The notes under the pieces: generated by a model | Told to the model about the DNA's origin: nothing | The model's database searches: none | Seen by the model: only the letters and a program-made list of their open reading frames with translations | Made by a program: the position numbers and the translations under genes | Part shown: positions 26,968 through 38,075 of the stretch, in pieces | How the letters are laid out: the number at the start of each line of letters is the position of its first letter | Position numbering within the stretch: position 1 is the first letter of the stretch | DNA from: Heterocephalus glaber | Lineage: Eukaryota; Chordata; Mammalia; Rodentia; Bathyergidae | DNA: 64,000 nucleotides | Assembly: GCF_000247695.1 (NCBI RefSeq) | Contig: NW_004624752.1 | Location: 231,072 to 295,071 of the forward strand | Direction: 5' to 3'

Positions 26968-29900
26968 TCAGGGCTGGGCCATCGATGGGGCCATATAGGT
27001 CTGGAAGCGCTTGTGGGCTCGCTGGTGTGTGAGCAATCTCAGGGACATGGTGTCCACGGCGGTCTCCAGCCCCGGCTGCTGACTGATCTCCACTGTGTAG
27101 TCATTGGCCTGCAGGGGCAAGGTATCAGCAGGGTCCAGCAATGATTTCCCCACCTGTGTGACCTAGGCCACTCACCAGCTGCAGCGAGGCCAGCATGGAG
27201 CGACACACCTCGAAGGCAGGCTGGCCAGCCACCAGTTCCGCAAAGGGACACCACTCGTTGAGCTGGGGAAACCGTGAGACCACCTGGTCCCCATAGGTGT
27301 GGATGTCAAAGGGCTCGTGCTGCTCCTGAACAGGGGAGGGGTGCGTTGATGGTAGGGAGGGAGAAGCCCTGGACACGCCCTGGGTAGGCAGCTCCAGCTC
27401 CCAGGTTATACCCACCCCTTACCTGCTCCTGTAGCAGAGGCTGGATGGTATCCTCCCAGTCCCTGATGCGCTGGTTCAGCTCTGTCTCCTGGACAAACTT
27501 CTGGGAGGTAGCAATGAAGAGCTCCTAGGGCAGGACCAGCAGGGGTTGCCACCCTGACCTGGAGAACCAGGGTGCCCTCACCCAGCTCCCCGCCCCCACA
27601 TCCAAACTTACCACATTCCTCCGAACCAGCTCCTCATACCTCAGCGACTCTGGCATGGCCTCTGCATCTGGGAAGGGCCAGCCGTGAGCTGCTGCAGCTG
27701 TGAGCTGCTGCAGCTGTGGGCTGTCCCACCTCCCCTCCCACAGCTTCTGCCCCCCCAGCACACCCTGGCCAGCTGGACCTACCCAGGTCACTGGCATCCC
27801 CCGCCTTTGCTCCCTCAAGCTCCTCATCCTCAGGCTCTAGAAAGTCATCTGCTGGGACACGAGAGGCCCATCAGCTGGCAGGCGGTTCCAAGCCCTGCCC
27901 CACCCCCGGCAGGCACCCACCAGCTGCCCCCAGGTCCTCCAAGGCCTCCTCCAGGTGGTCATCCTCGGCAGACCACGTCCCCTCCTCGGCCCTCGGCAGC
28001 CACTGCTCAGCCGTCTGTCCATAGAGAGGTCTGTGAGGTCACTGTCGCCTCCCATCAGGGCCCCACAGAGTCCCAGACTCTGGTGGCGGAGTACTTGCCT
28101 GCTGCCTCTGCAGCTTCCGGAGGGTCTCCAGCTGCTGACTCACATGGTTCCAGTACAGGACCTCCATGTCTGCGGACAAAGCCTCATGAGGGCTCCTGTC
28201 CTGCCCAGGCTTTTACCAGTCTAGCCAGGGCTTTGGGTGACCCCAGGGCAGGGGGTGTGGGATGAAGAGAGCAGAGTAAAGACTCCTCCCTGAGCACATC
28301 CACATGTCCTGGCCTCACCTGCAAAGGTGGGACCCTTTCGCCGGGTCCTCCTGCTGTCGGCATGGTCAGCATCTGCGAGGGAACTCAGTTAGCAGGAGTC
28401 AAGCTAAGGCCCTGACCCCCACTGGCAGGGGCTGCTCTCAGCATCCAGATAAGGGTGAGACCCTCTTCCTCAGCCCAGGTGGATGGGGTGTGTCCCACTC
28501 ACAGGCAGCCAGGTACCACTGGTGGAAGTCCTGTAACTTGGCAGCACCCTTCCTCTTACGCTTCTGTCCTGGTGTCTCCTCCACGCAGGGGGGCACAGAG
28601 TAAGGCTTACCTGGGGGCAGATAGGCCGTCTCAAAAGCAGCCATGGATTAGGGTGCAGGGCTCACCCCTATCCCATTATCTTGTGCCCCAGCAAACCTGG
28701 TCAGGGGACCTGAGTGCAGGTAGCCATACCCAGTTACCTTTCTTGAAGGGCTTAGAGTCCAGGGAGTTGAAGGGGTCCAGGCTCTGCCAGGGGTCTGGGG
28801 CCTCCTAAGCACAGCACAAGCACACCCTAAGGGGGAGTAGGGGCTGCACACCTTCCCTCCCAAAGCCCAGAAACCAGGTCCAATCACAGCCCCGGAATCC
28901 AACCACACTCAACCCAGGATCATAAAGGGTGGTACTCGAGGGACATAGCCCAGAGCTGCACAGAGGGGACTTCAAATTCTGGAAGATTTCCTTGAAGAGT
29001 GCAAAGGGCCACATGCTCAAGCTCAGATGTTGAGGCACCGAAGACTGCCAGGTGGCATCCTTGCACACACACCCCTGCAGGGCACCTGGGTCCTGACCCC
29101 CCTCACCTTCATCCGGGACACAGGTTTTGGGGCCACCTCTCGCTCCCGCAGCATGTGCCTCCTGGGTGGGGTGACACTCTGCAAAGAAACAGGCTACCAT
29201 GTCCCCTTTCCTGCCCCTTGTCCACCCAAGGCACTGCATACCCCATTAGCTTGGCCCTGGGGTTCATGTCAAGAACGTTGTGGGGACCTTTGGGACAAGA
29301 AGTTCAAACAGTCAGAAGACTGAAAGTGAAACCAAAAGCCCTAAGAAACACTTTTGAACCTACAAATAGCTGCTGCAAAACTTCTTAATCATATAATAAA
29401 AAGCTGGGCAAAGTGACACATCCCTGTAATCCCAGCATTTAGGGAGGCTGAGGCAGGATTGTAAATTTGTCCAGCCTGGGCAATTCAGCAACAACGTGTC
29501 TCAAGGGGCTGGAAATGTAGCTTGGTGGTAAAGCACTCCTGGGTTCTATCCCTAGTACCACCAAAAAAAGGACAAAAATCCATCTAGCATTAAAAGATGT
29601 TAACATTTCCTCCGACATACAGCCAGCTGTTTTCTCAGGGTCTCTCACATGCTAAGCAAGACCTCTGCTACTGAGCTACATCCCCAGCCTAGATGTTGCT
29701 TTGGTTCTGTTTTAGTAGGTAAGGAGGATTTCTTAGCTCTACACTTGGAGACTGGACCCTTGGTAGTTGATGGAGGCACCACAGCCCTCCAGATCCATCC
29801 TGCCAGCCTGACCACAGGGGGCCCACAGAGCCTTGGAGAGGAGCTGCCAGACTTTCAACACCAGCCCAGCCCTCAGCCCTGAGGAACAGCTGCTCAGAGA

Positions 29901-32900
29901 GGGGAGGAACATGAGAGCTGCTGTCAAAAGGCTGACTGAAGATGGCCAGGCCAGGATAGGGCTCCAGGAGCCTGGTGTACAAAGACCAGAGAGAAGGGGC
30001 AGAAACCAGCAGGCCCAGGGCCAAGGCCACTGCACGGTCCTCCCTATGTAAGGGTGACTCAGCCCCAGGGCAAGGCACCCTTTGTGGGGTCCCACCTGCT
30101 GCGGGCTCGTGGGCTCCTTGGGCTCCTCGGGCTCCAGAGCAGCCCTGGGGGCCGCAGCCTCTGGAAGCTCTACTGCCTCCTGTGCATCTGCGTCATCCTC
30201 ATTCCCAGTGCTGAGCACTGGACCTTCTGGAGCGGTGCCTGGGCAGGGAACAAGAGACCAGTGAGCCCAGGAGCTGATGAGGCTGCCTTGGCTGATGCCG
30301 GGGAGCCCAAAAGGCCCCCCAACTTCTTGGCGTCATTGCTAGTATATGGAGACCAAAGGAGGGCCTAACACTGTCACACTGGCAGTCACCTTATTCCTTA
30401 GCAGACATTCCTCTTCCCATGATGCCATCTACCTCTGCCCAGAGGAGGCCCAGGAGAGCAGTCAGAGGGTGGTGGCTGAGGCCCAGTGAGTAGCCAGCCC
30501 CAAGTCTGTCTGTTCCCACCAAGGGCCAAAGAGCAGGGATCAGGCAGTGTGGGCTGGGACGCAGAGAGCAGCCCGCCTGGGCCTGTCCACCCAGCCTGCC
30601 TCCCCGCCCCTCCTCAGCGTGCCGGTCCCTTCTCACCTGGCTCCTCCTGGCAGAAGCCAACCACAGGATCAGGACTGCTGCACCCAGAGACTTCCATTGG
30701 CTGCTCCTCAGCCCTCCTGGCATCTGGGAGATGGGGAGTAGACAGGGTCCCTACGTGGTACCCAGCAAGCCCCTCCAGGGGGCTAGCAGAGGGCAGAGCC
30801 CCACAGTACCCAGGCCCCAAACTGAGACCAGCTGTGATCTCGTCAGCTGGCAAGTAAGGCCCAGAAGGGGCTGGGGATTTAGCTCAGTGGTTTCGCCTGC
30901 CTCGAAGGCACAAGGACCTGAGTTCGATCCCCGGTACCAAAAAAAAAAAAAAAAAACCAACAAATAAGCCACAGAAAAGATGAGAGAGAGGGACAAGCTC
31001 CAGGCAGCATGTCCGCTGTGAAGCAGGCACCCAGGGAGAGGCAGCTCCTACGACCAAAGCTGATAAGCAGAGGATACCTGACAGAAGCCCCCTAAAAACA
31101 TCTTTGACACATTCCTTCCCACCAAGTCCCCCGTACCCACAACCTCACCCTTCTGACTCTGTGGCATGAGGCACAGGCCAACTGGCTCCAACATGAAGGC
31201 CCCTCTTGGGTGGGGGGTGCAGGTGTTCATCCTGAAGTCTTTCCGGCTGGCCAGGACCTCACCCTGACGGCTGTACTGGCAAAACATGCCTGCTGTAGAG
31301 ACCCTTCTCAAGCAGGCCTCCCTCCTCTGCATGGCTGGGCTTGGCACATACCTGTACAGGGGGCAGTTGTTCTTCTCCACCTCATCGGGGGCCACCAGGG
31401 CCATGGGCAGGAGGGGGATGATCAGCACCTCCTGTGGGCAGCCAGGGGTTGGGGCTGAGATGTGCAACAGCGCCCTCCACACTCAGCTAGATTAACACGG
31501 CCCCAGGAGCACGCTGGCCCCACCCCAGCCAACTCACGCTGGGTGCCTGGTCACTCCTCAGATTCACACTGGCCCGGGACTCGGGGAAGTTGTCCAGCGA
31601 CAGAAACTGTGAGAGACAGTAAGAGCTCTCGCCAAGAGCAAAGGCGGGCACCTGGGGCAGGGGCCATGAGTCCACTCACCTCATCCTCTGCCTCATGTAG
31701 TGCCTTGGAGTTGGAGGCCCCACCAGCCCCATCTTCCTGCCCTGAAGAGAGTTGCTTGGCCCGCCTGTGAGAGAGCAACCATGAGCACCCAGGAAGCTGC
31801 AATGTGAAGGCCCCTGCCTCACACTCTGTCTCCAGCACTCACCGCTTGCCAGAGATGAAGTCAAGAGCCTGGTAGACCAGCGAGTAGAGGTACTCTACCT
31901 GGTGACACAGGAGGCAGAAAGGACACGTGAAAGGGGGGCCGCTCACAACAGCGCTGCCCTCCCAGAGGCCCTGCCAACCTTGCCACCCAAGTAATTCTCT
32001 GGTCAAACTGGCAGTCTCATCAGAATTACTCCATCAGCTGAGGACACCTATTCCTCTCCTGTGCCCTCTACCTCCCCAAGCAGTAAGCACAGCCTCAGTG
32101 CATGTCACCATGGGGCACCATGGAGCGCCACAGTGTGCCTCTCGGACCTGGGCCCTCATCCTGACACCCGCTGCTCTTCTGCTTGCAGACTCCAACCCAG
32201 GGCATCCATGCTAGCATCTCTTCCTTGGATCCTTGGCGAAGCCGTCCCATCCCCAGGATTCCCATGGGTCACTGCCAGCCCCATCACAGCTTAAGCCATG
32301 GCTGGCCTGCTGACATCCTTCACCTCCCAGGAGGTCCCACCGCTAAGCTGAGGGTTGAAGTTTTTTGTTGTTCTTTTTTGGGGTTTTTTTTGAGACAAGG
32401 TCTCACTATGTAGCCCAGGCTGGCGGCAGACATGCAGTCTTCCTGCCTCATCCTCACAAGTGCTGAGGGTTGGAGTTCTGAAGCATTCACAGGTGAGGGA
32501 CGAGGAAGGCAGAGTATGTGCACAGCCATGTAACATGACCCCTGCTTCCTGGCTGTGCCATTTTTTATTACTTTTTAATTTGTATTTTCTCCACTGCTGG
32601 GGATGGAACCCAGGACTTCATGCACAGTAGGCAAGCACTGTACCACTAAGTTATACCCAAGCCCAGACATTTTAAACCCAAGTTTAAGTACAAGGTGTGA
32701 AGGAATAAGGGTTGAGGCCTGCGGCGCTGGCAAGGTAGGTCAGACAGGATGAACACTGCCAACAGTCCCAGCAGGAGAGCTGACCACAGTCCTATTGTCA
32801 TAAAGTGCGAAGCCCAGTAGCCAGATGGGGCCCACCTTCTTACTGTAGACACAGGCTGAGCCCTGGATCAGCAGCGCTGCCTCAATGAAGTTCATTGTGG

Positions 32901-35900
32901 TTTTGCCTTCATCAAACGAAATGCAGATCTGGTCCAGCTGCAAGAAACGACACCAGTGCAGGGGAAGTCAAGGCCCAGGCTGTGCTTCCATCCCCCACCG
33001 CAGAGAAGTGGCCCCAGCCCACCACGTTACCCAAGTCCCCTCTTCATGAGGCACATCTTCCACCAGTGCATTTATTTTTATACCCTGTGCCCAAGCTACC
33101 AACATACGCCAACAACTCCCAAACTCATCTGCAGACCATCTTCTCCCCAAAGCTCTGGAACTACATTTACAGCAGCCCACTAAGGATCTCCAGAGATCAA
33201 AACACTTCCACAATTTTTTATTTTTGGTAGGTACTGGGGTTTAACAACCCAGGGCTTCCCACATGCTAGACCCTCTTACTGAGCTGTACCCCCAAGCCTT
33301 CAAACATTTTGTCTCCATACTTAACTCAAGATCTTCCCCACAAAGCTGGCCCCTCTCAGCAAGCAACACTGAAGCCTCCACATGTTTTTTCTGAGCTCTT
33401 TCATCTGTCTGCCTGGTACACATGCCCCCAAGTGTCCCTGGTGAAACTTGCAGGGTCTCCCTCACTGCTGGGGGCCTCCTTGTTACCCCATCAGTGTGTC
33501 TTGTTGTGCTATATTTTTGGGGGGAAAGGTCTCACTGCATAGTTCAGAATGACCTTGAATTCATTATGTACCCCAGGCTAGCTTTGAATTTGCAGCAGTC
33601 CTCTTGCCTCAGCCTCCCAAGTGCTGGGATTATATGGGTGCACCACCATGCCCAGCTTACTGCACTGCTTTTTTTTTTTTTTTGGTACTGGGGATCGAAC
33701 TGGGGACCTTGCGCTTTGGAGGCAGGCACCAGAACCACTGAGCTAAATCCCCGGCCCTGCACTATTTTTTATTTTAATGGACTGTGAGCAGTACTAAGAC
33801 AACTCCAGCCTCTAGTTCAGTGCCTGACACCATTGTCCAGTAAATACCTCATGAGCTAATGAAAAGATAACATCAAAATTAAACCTGAGAAATAAACAGA
33901 AACTCACCAGACAGGTGAAAGGAATGGTATTTTAGGAAGAACAATGACCCATGCAAAGGGAATCAGCAGAGTCAGGATACAACTACACACTTAAGAAAAT
34001 GAGTATTACACAAACATGGCCAAATGTAGGGTGCTGGACAGACAAGATATTGGGCCCAGTGGCAGAAGAGGAATATCCAGGAGGAAGTCACCAAAAACAA
34101 GCTATGTCCACTAATTCTCTATAGTCCACAGAAGTGTGAGACTACAAAGTGGCCAGAACCTGAGAGCCTGGCCTGAAGGGAGAGGAGGTGCATGAAGCCC
34201 TGCAAGCCAAGCTGAAGAAAGGGCCCTTCCCTTAGACAAATCTCAGCCCAGCCCACTCATGGGCTCCAGGACATCACATACGGTCTCACAGCTTCAGGTT
34301 GAACCTCCATCTAATCCCAAACCCATATATCCAATTGTCTTCTTCCGTCACTCAGATGTCACGACCAAGATTCACAATGAACAAGTCTACACTTAAGTCA
34401 GGGCAGCCCCCAACCCACTGCGCAGAAACCCAGGGGTTTCCTTCCCTCCTTCTCTCACCTGCCCATTCAATAGAGGCCCAGTACCCTGCCAATTCCATGC
34501 TTCTCTCCGGTGACTGGTCTGGCCCAGCCCCGACTTGTGCACTAACAGGGTTCTTCCTATCTCTCACTCCCTTCCCAGCTACTCTTCACTGCCAAGTGCT
34601 TCACTCAGAACCCTAACAGCACCACTCTTAGGAAAAACCCAAAGTCTTAAAGAGCTCCTACAGGAGGCCTCCATACTCACCAGTCTCCCTCTCTAGCTCC
34701 AGGCCCAGCAGCCACATGGGTCCACTTTCAGGCCCACCACTGAGCCCAGTGCCTTCCCACCTCAGAACCTTCAGCACTGTGTCCCCTCTGCATGGAACAT
34801 TCTTCAGCTCAAGAATAAGGCAACTCGTTTACCCCAAACAAACTAAGTCTTCCAGTCAAAGTCTTCATACAATGCTAAACTTTTCTCTCACGCCTGTCAC
34901 AAGCTTATGACAACACAACACACACAGTGGTGCAAAGTGGACCTGTCCTGCCCACCATCAGCTGTGACTCTGGGCACACCCCTAATCCTGCTAGTGCCTC
35001 TTCAAATAGTTTTTGTGAGGATTACAGGTACTTCTATGTGTAAAATATCAAAAAAAAAAACAAAAACACCAAAACAGTGCTTGGCCAAGTAAGCACCAGA
35101 TGCATGACATTTACAATCTTATTTGGCTGCTGTATTAGGACTCATGTTCCCATGAGAGTAAAGTCCCACCAAAGCACAGATTATTGTTTGCTTTACTCAC
35201 TTTTTGGTTTTCTTTTATTTGAGACAGAGTCTCTATGTGTAGTTCAGGCTGTCCTTAAACTAGTGGCAATCCTCCTGCCTCAAACTCCCAAGTGCTGGGT
35301 TTATAGCCATGCACCATCAGGCCCCACCCTTTACTCACCATTATTTTCTCAAGAGTTTAATATGGTTCTTGGCACACAGGAGATACTCAGTAATAAGAAA
35401 TAAATACATGGATGAAGGAGGATAAGATCACAAGATGTGTTAGAAATAAAGAATATTCTGGCCCACTATGCTCTCTTTTTTACAGTGGTTGCTTTCACCA
35501 TGTACAGTGTACTTCTTTTCCTACTTTTAATTGGCCCTCACTCAGCACATCATGTTTCTGATCCCACCTTTAATAAATGTAAAACATTGCTATCTTTAAA
35601 AGAAAAATTTAAAAAGAACTTTCTGGTAATAAAAAGAGAAAAAAGGCTAAAGTAGCAGCCACAACTCAGGACCTCAGGGGCAGGGAAGGTTTGGAAGAGC
35701 AGTCATAGGAAGCAAATGGAGAATGGACCAAGCCAGGAAATGGACTTTCCAGGTGCCCCCAGGACCCTGCTCCATGCAGGAACCTGAATGTACAGTAGCT
35801 TCACCTGGCACAGTTCTCTGCATTTTGGCAGCAGATGTGCATCAGAGCAGAGATGATCAATCATCAGATCACGCATTCACTTGACATTTACTCTGCATCT

Positions 35901-37666
35901 ATTATGTGCCAGGCACTCTACTAAGCAGAAGGAAAAGAGCGTATACATGGTCCCTGCCCTTGCAGAATTTATTTTCAAGGTTGAAGACAGGCCACAAACA
36001 AGGAAATAAGTGGAAGAATGGCTTGTGATAAACATTCTAATGTAGATAAGTGCCATCACAGAGCTCAGGAATTTTTTTTTTTTTTAATTTTTATTTTGGT
36101 ATGGGGGATGGCACTCGGGACCTTGCACTTGTGAGGCAGGCAGCAACACCACGGAGCTAAATCCCCAGCCCTCAGGACTATTTTAGATAAGATAGTGGGG
36201 CTGTCATTTAAGCTAAGACCTAAGGATGAAAAGGACTTGGAAGACTACTTCCAGTGAGAGCAAAAAGTGTGAAGATTTTCGGCCAAAAATAAGCTTGGGA
36301 CGCCGTAGGCTGACAGCTTCAAAAGAACAAGGTAGACAACAGCCTGAAATAGGGCAAAACCAGTGGAGAGGGTCAGACTCAGAAGAGAAAGCTTGGATTT
36401 TATTCTAAGGTCAATGAAAACCCACTAAAGGGTTTTAGTTTGGGCAGTGCTTTGCCCTGATTTTAATTGTTGAGAGAGTCACACTTGCTGCTGAGTGGAA
36501 CACAGATCGGATCAGGCCAGAAAACCAGTAGGGAGCACTAATGGTAAGGTTTTAAACAGATCCAGGCCTGAGCCATAGAAGATGCACAACAGACGAGTTT
36601 ACCTGATATGCTGGTGGTGTACCTTATAGAATTCAGGGGTGAACCCAGTGTGAAGTTTGCAGCTCCACTACCAGTGCCTTTCAACTTTCGCTTTCAGTGG
36701 AACAACGGTGCCATTTACTGAGATGGAGAAGATGGGGTCTGAGCAGAAAGATGAAGAGCTCCTCTGTAAGTCAAATCTGAGATGCTCACATTACATGTCA
36801 GTGAATGTCAAGAGAGCACCTGGGTAATAACAGATCTGGAGGAACAGAGGCTGGAACAGAGGCACAAATCCGGAAGTTCTCATAAAGCCATACCATCACT
36901 GTTTCAAAAAGAAAGGTGTCCTCAACCCTACAAATGCTGCAAAACTGCATAAGATGACATTTCTAGTGTCCCTTGGATTTGGTAAGATGGATGTCACTAC
37001 TGATCAAAACAGAGATGTGTAAGTATTCACTAGTGAAAGCCAGATTATGCTGGGTTGAGGAGTGGAAATGAAGTGCAGAAACAGAGCTGACAGCTTCTTA
37101 ACATGTCTAGACGCATGTCAAATGTGGAAGAAATAAAATGCTAACAGGGTTGGGTCGGGGATTTAGCTTAGTGGTTCCAGCGCCTGCCTCGCAAGCGCAA
37201 GGTCCCGAGTTTGATCCCCGGTACCAAAAAAAAAAAAATGCGAACAGAATCAAATATGGACCTAGCTTGAAAATCCAAACAACCCTTTCTTATATTGCGA
37301 TCCAGGTCTCTCAAACATGCACACAATAACTAAACGGAAATGTGTCCCCGTCTATTCCGCTACACTAGAGACCTGGGCAGGTCTCCATCAGGTCAGTCGC
37401 CGTCATCGATCGCTAACCAGAACTGCAATGACAGCTCCAGACGCATCCAGCGAGGGATGGTTTCGAGAAGCAGGACTGGAATCCGGGAAGAGAGCGAGCC
37501 TGAAGACGAGCTCAGAGGCCACGACCTGCCGCCTGCGCGCGCCACCCCGCCACCTCACCTCCTCCAGGTACTCGCCCAGCTGGGCCGCCACGTCCACCTC
37601 CCAGTTCTTGGTGAGGTCGCGGATGGGCTGCAAGAGGTGAGCGAAGCGCGCCTCCACGTCCTCCAT
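26968..37666 (-). CDS. NCAPH2: NCAPH2, condensin II kleisin subunit H2
   Basis: Kleisin that bridges the SMC2-SMC4 heads in nuclear condensin II and shapes mitotic chromosomes. Twenty coding exons, 5' to 3': 37666-37559, 32937-32836, 31898-31843, 31765-31681, 31606-31538, 31431-31352, 31270-31149, 30723-30637, 30238-30096, 29178-29107, 28804-28738, 28610-28503, 28372-28319, 28169-28099, 28014-27921, 27848-27783, 27667-27612, 27524-27423, 27325-27176, 27108-26968. They sum to 1833 bases, 610 aa (human 605), with every phase consistent. The N terminus ([18 protein letters not shown]) and C terminus ([15 protein letters not shown]) are highly conserved. The middle holds an acidic segment and a [14 protein letters not shown]...QKRKRKG basic patch. 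The intron after exon 14 is GC-AG. I see no poly(A) signal between 26,733 and 26,967. Confidence 0.97.
29400..29502 (+). repeat. B1-like SINE in NCAPH2 intron
   Basis: 'tgtaatcccagcatttaggg' and 'aggctgaggcaggattg'. Diverged. Confidence 0.85.
29503..29565 (+). repeat. Old ID SINE in NCAPH2 intron
   Basis: 'ggctggaaatgtagcttggt' to 'tctatccctagtaccacc'. Confidence 0.8.
29636..29692 (-). repeat. ID fragment in NCAPH2 intron
   Basis: 'catgctaagcaagacctctg' and 'gagctacatccccagcct' are the reversed 5' half of an old ID. Confidence 0.65.
29693..30090. other. NCAPH2 intron 9, no other gene
   Basis: The remainder of the intron between exons 9 and 10. No SINE and no coding signal is visible. Confidence 0.6.
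30868..30957 (+). repeat. ID-like SINE in NCAPH2 intron
   Basis: Well-preserved head GGGGATTTAGCTCAGTGG and GAGTTCGATCCCCGGTACC with an A18 tail; antisense to NCAPH2. Confidence 0.94.
32376..32475 (-). repeat. B1-like SINE in NCAPH2 intron
   Basis: 'tttgagacaaggtctcacta' and 'tgtagcccaggctgg'. Confidence 0.85.
32566..32664 (-). repeat. Old ID SINE in NCAPH2 intron
   Basis: 'gctggggatggaacccagga' and 'aggcaagcactgtaccac'. Confidence 0.8.
33510..33660 (-). repeat. B1-like SINE
   Basis: 'ctcagcctcccaagtgctgg' and 'gattatatgggtgcacca'. Confidence 0.88.
33668..33757 (-). repeat. ID-like SINE
   Basis: T17 run, GGTACTGGGGATCGAACTGG and 'gagctaaatccccggccc'. TGCACT on both sides is the likely TSD. 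Confidence 0.94.
35195..35325 (-). repeat. B1-like SINE
   Basis: 'tttgagacagagtctctatg' and 'caaactcccaagtgctggg'. Confidence 0.85.
36071..36173 (-). repeat. ID-like SINE
   Basis: Reversed element between two copies of CTCAGGA. Confidence 0.92.
37146..37239 (+). repeat. ID-like SINE near the NCAPH2 promoter
   Basis: Clean copy (GGGGATTTAGCTTAGTGG; GAGTTTGATCCCCGGTACC), 320 bases inside intron 1 from exon 1. Confidence 0.94.
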
Positions 37667-38075
37667 GTCAGGGAGGGGCCGGGCGGCCCGGGCCTTCAGC
37701 GCTGGCTTCTGACAGCGCCCGCCGCGGCCTCAGCCCGCCACCAGCTCTGGCGCCATTTTGCTGTTCCCGCCCAGGAAGTAAGTAAACTGAGCGCCAATTT
37801 ACGTACATGCCAGCCACGTATCGTTGCGTTTCTGTGACGTAACACGGGCCTGAGGCGCCGGGAGGGCGGGGTCATGCCGGGCAGGGGCTAGAGCGGCGGC
37901 GGGAAGGGCGGAAGGGGCGGGGGAGGGGCCAGAGTGCGGGGGCGGGACTACGGCCGAAACCACCGCCCTCAGCGGCGGGCGGGGCTGTGGGGCTGTGGGG
38001 CTGTGGGCCTGTGGGGCGGGGTGGGATCGCGGAGCCACCTGATCCGGGCTGCGCTCCGTCCGCCGCGTAGTGGAC
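37667..38075. promoter_or_regulatory. Bidirectional NCAPH2/LMF2 promoter
   Basis: About 410 bases of GC-rich, CpG-rich DNA separate the divergent start codons of NCAPH2 (37,666, minus) and LMF2 (38,076, plus). It holds a YY1-type site (minus CAAAATGGCGCC, 37,749-37,760), a CRE-like TGACGTAA (37,835-37,842), many GGGCGG boxes between 37,860 and 37,985, and a GGGGCTGTG tandem repeat. No TATA box is visible, typical of a housekeeping CpG-island promoter. Confidence 0.85.
37978..38022 (+). repeat. GGGGCTGTG minisatellite in shared promoter
   Basis: About four 9-base units (GGGGCTGTG, the last one GGGCCTGTG) between GGGCGG boxes. The G-run spacing could support G-quadruplex formation. Confidence 0.8.

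Larger units (their letters stand above)
32938..37558 (-). other. NCAPH2 intron 1
   Basis: A 4.6-kb first intron filled with SINEs (listed separately) and older repeats. No second gene is evident. The stretch 33,780-35,190 shows nothing I recognise. An ancient mammalian repeat signature ('tattatgtgccaggcactct') lies near 35,900, and a possibly related decayed block continues to about 36,500. Confidence 0.7.
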
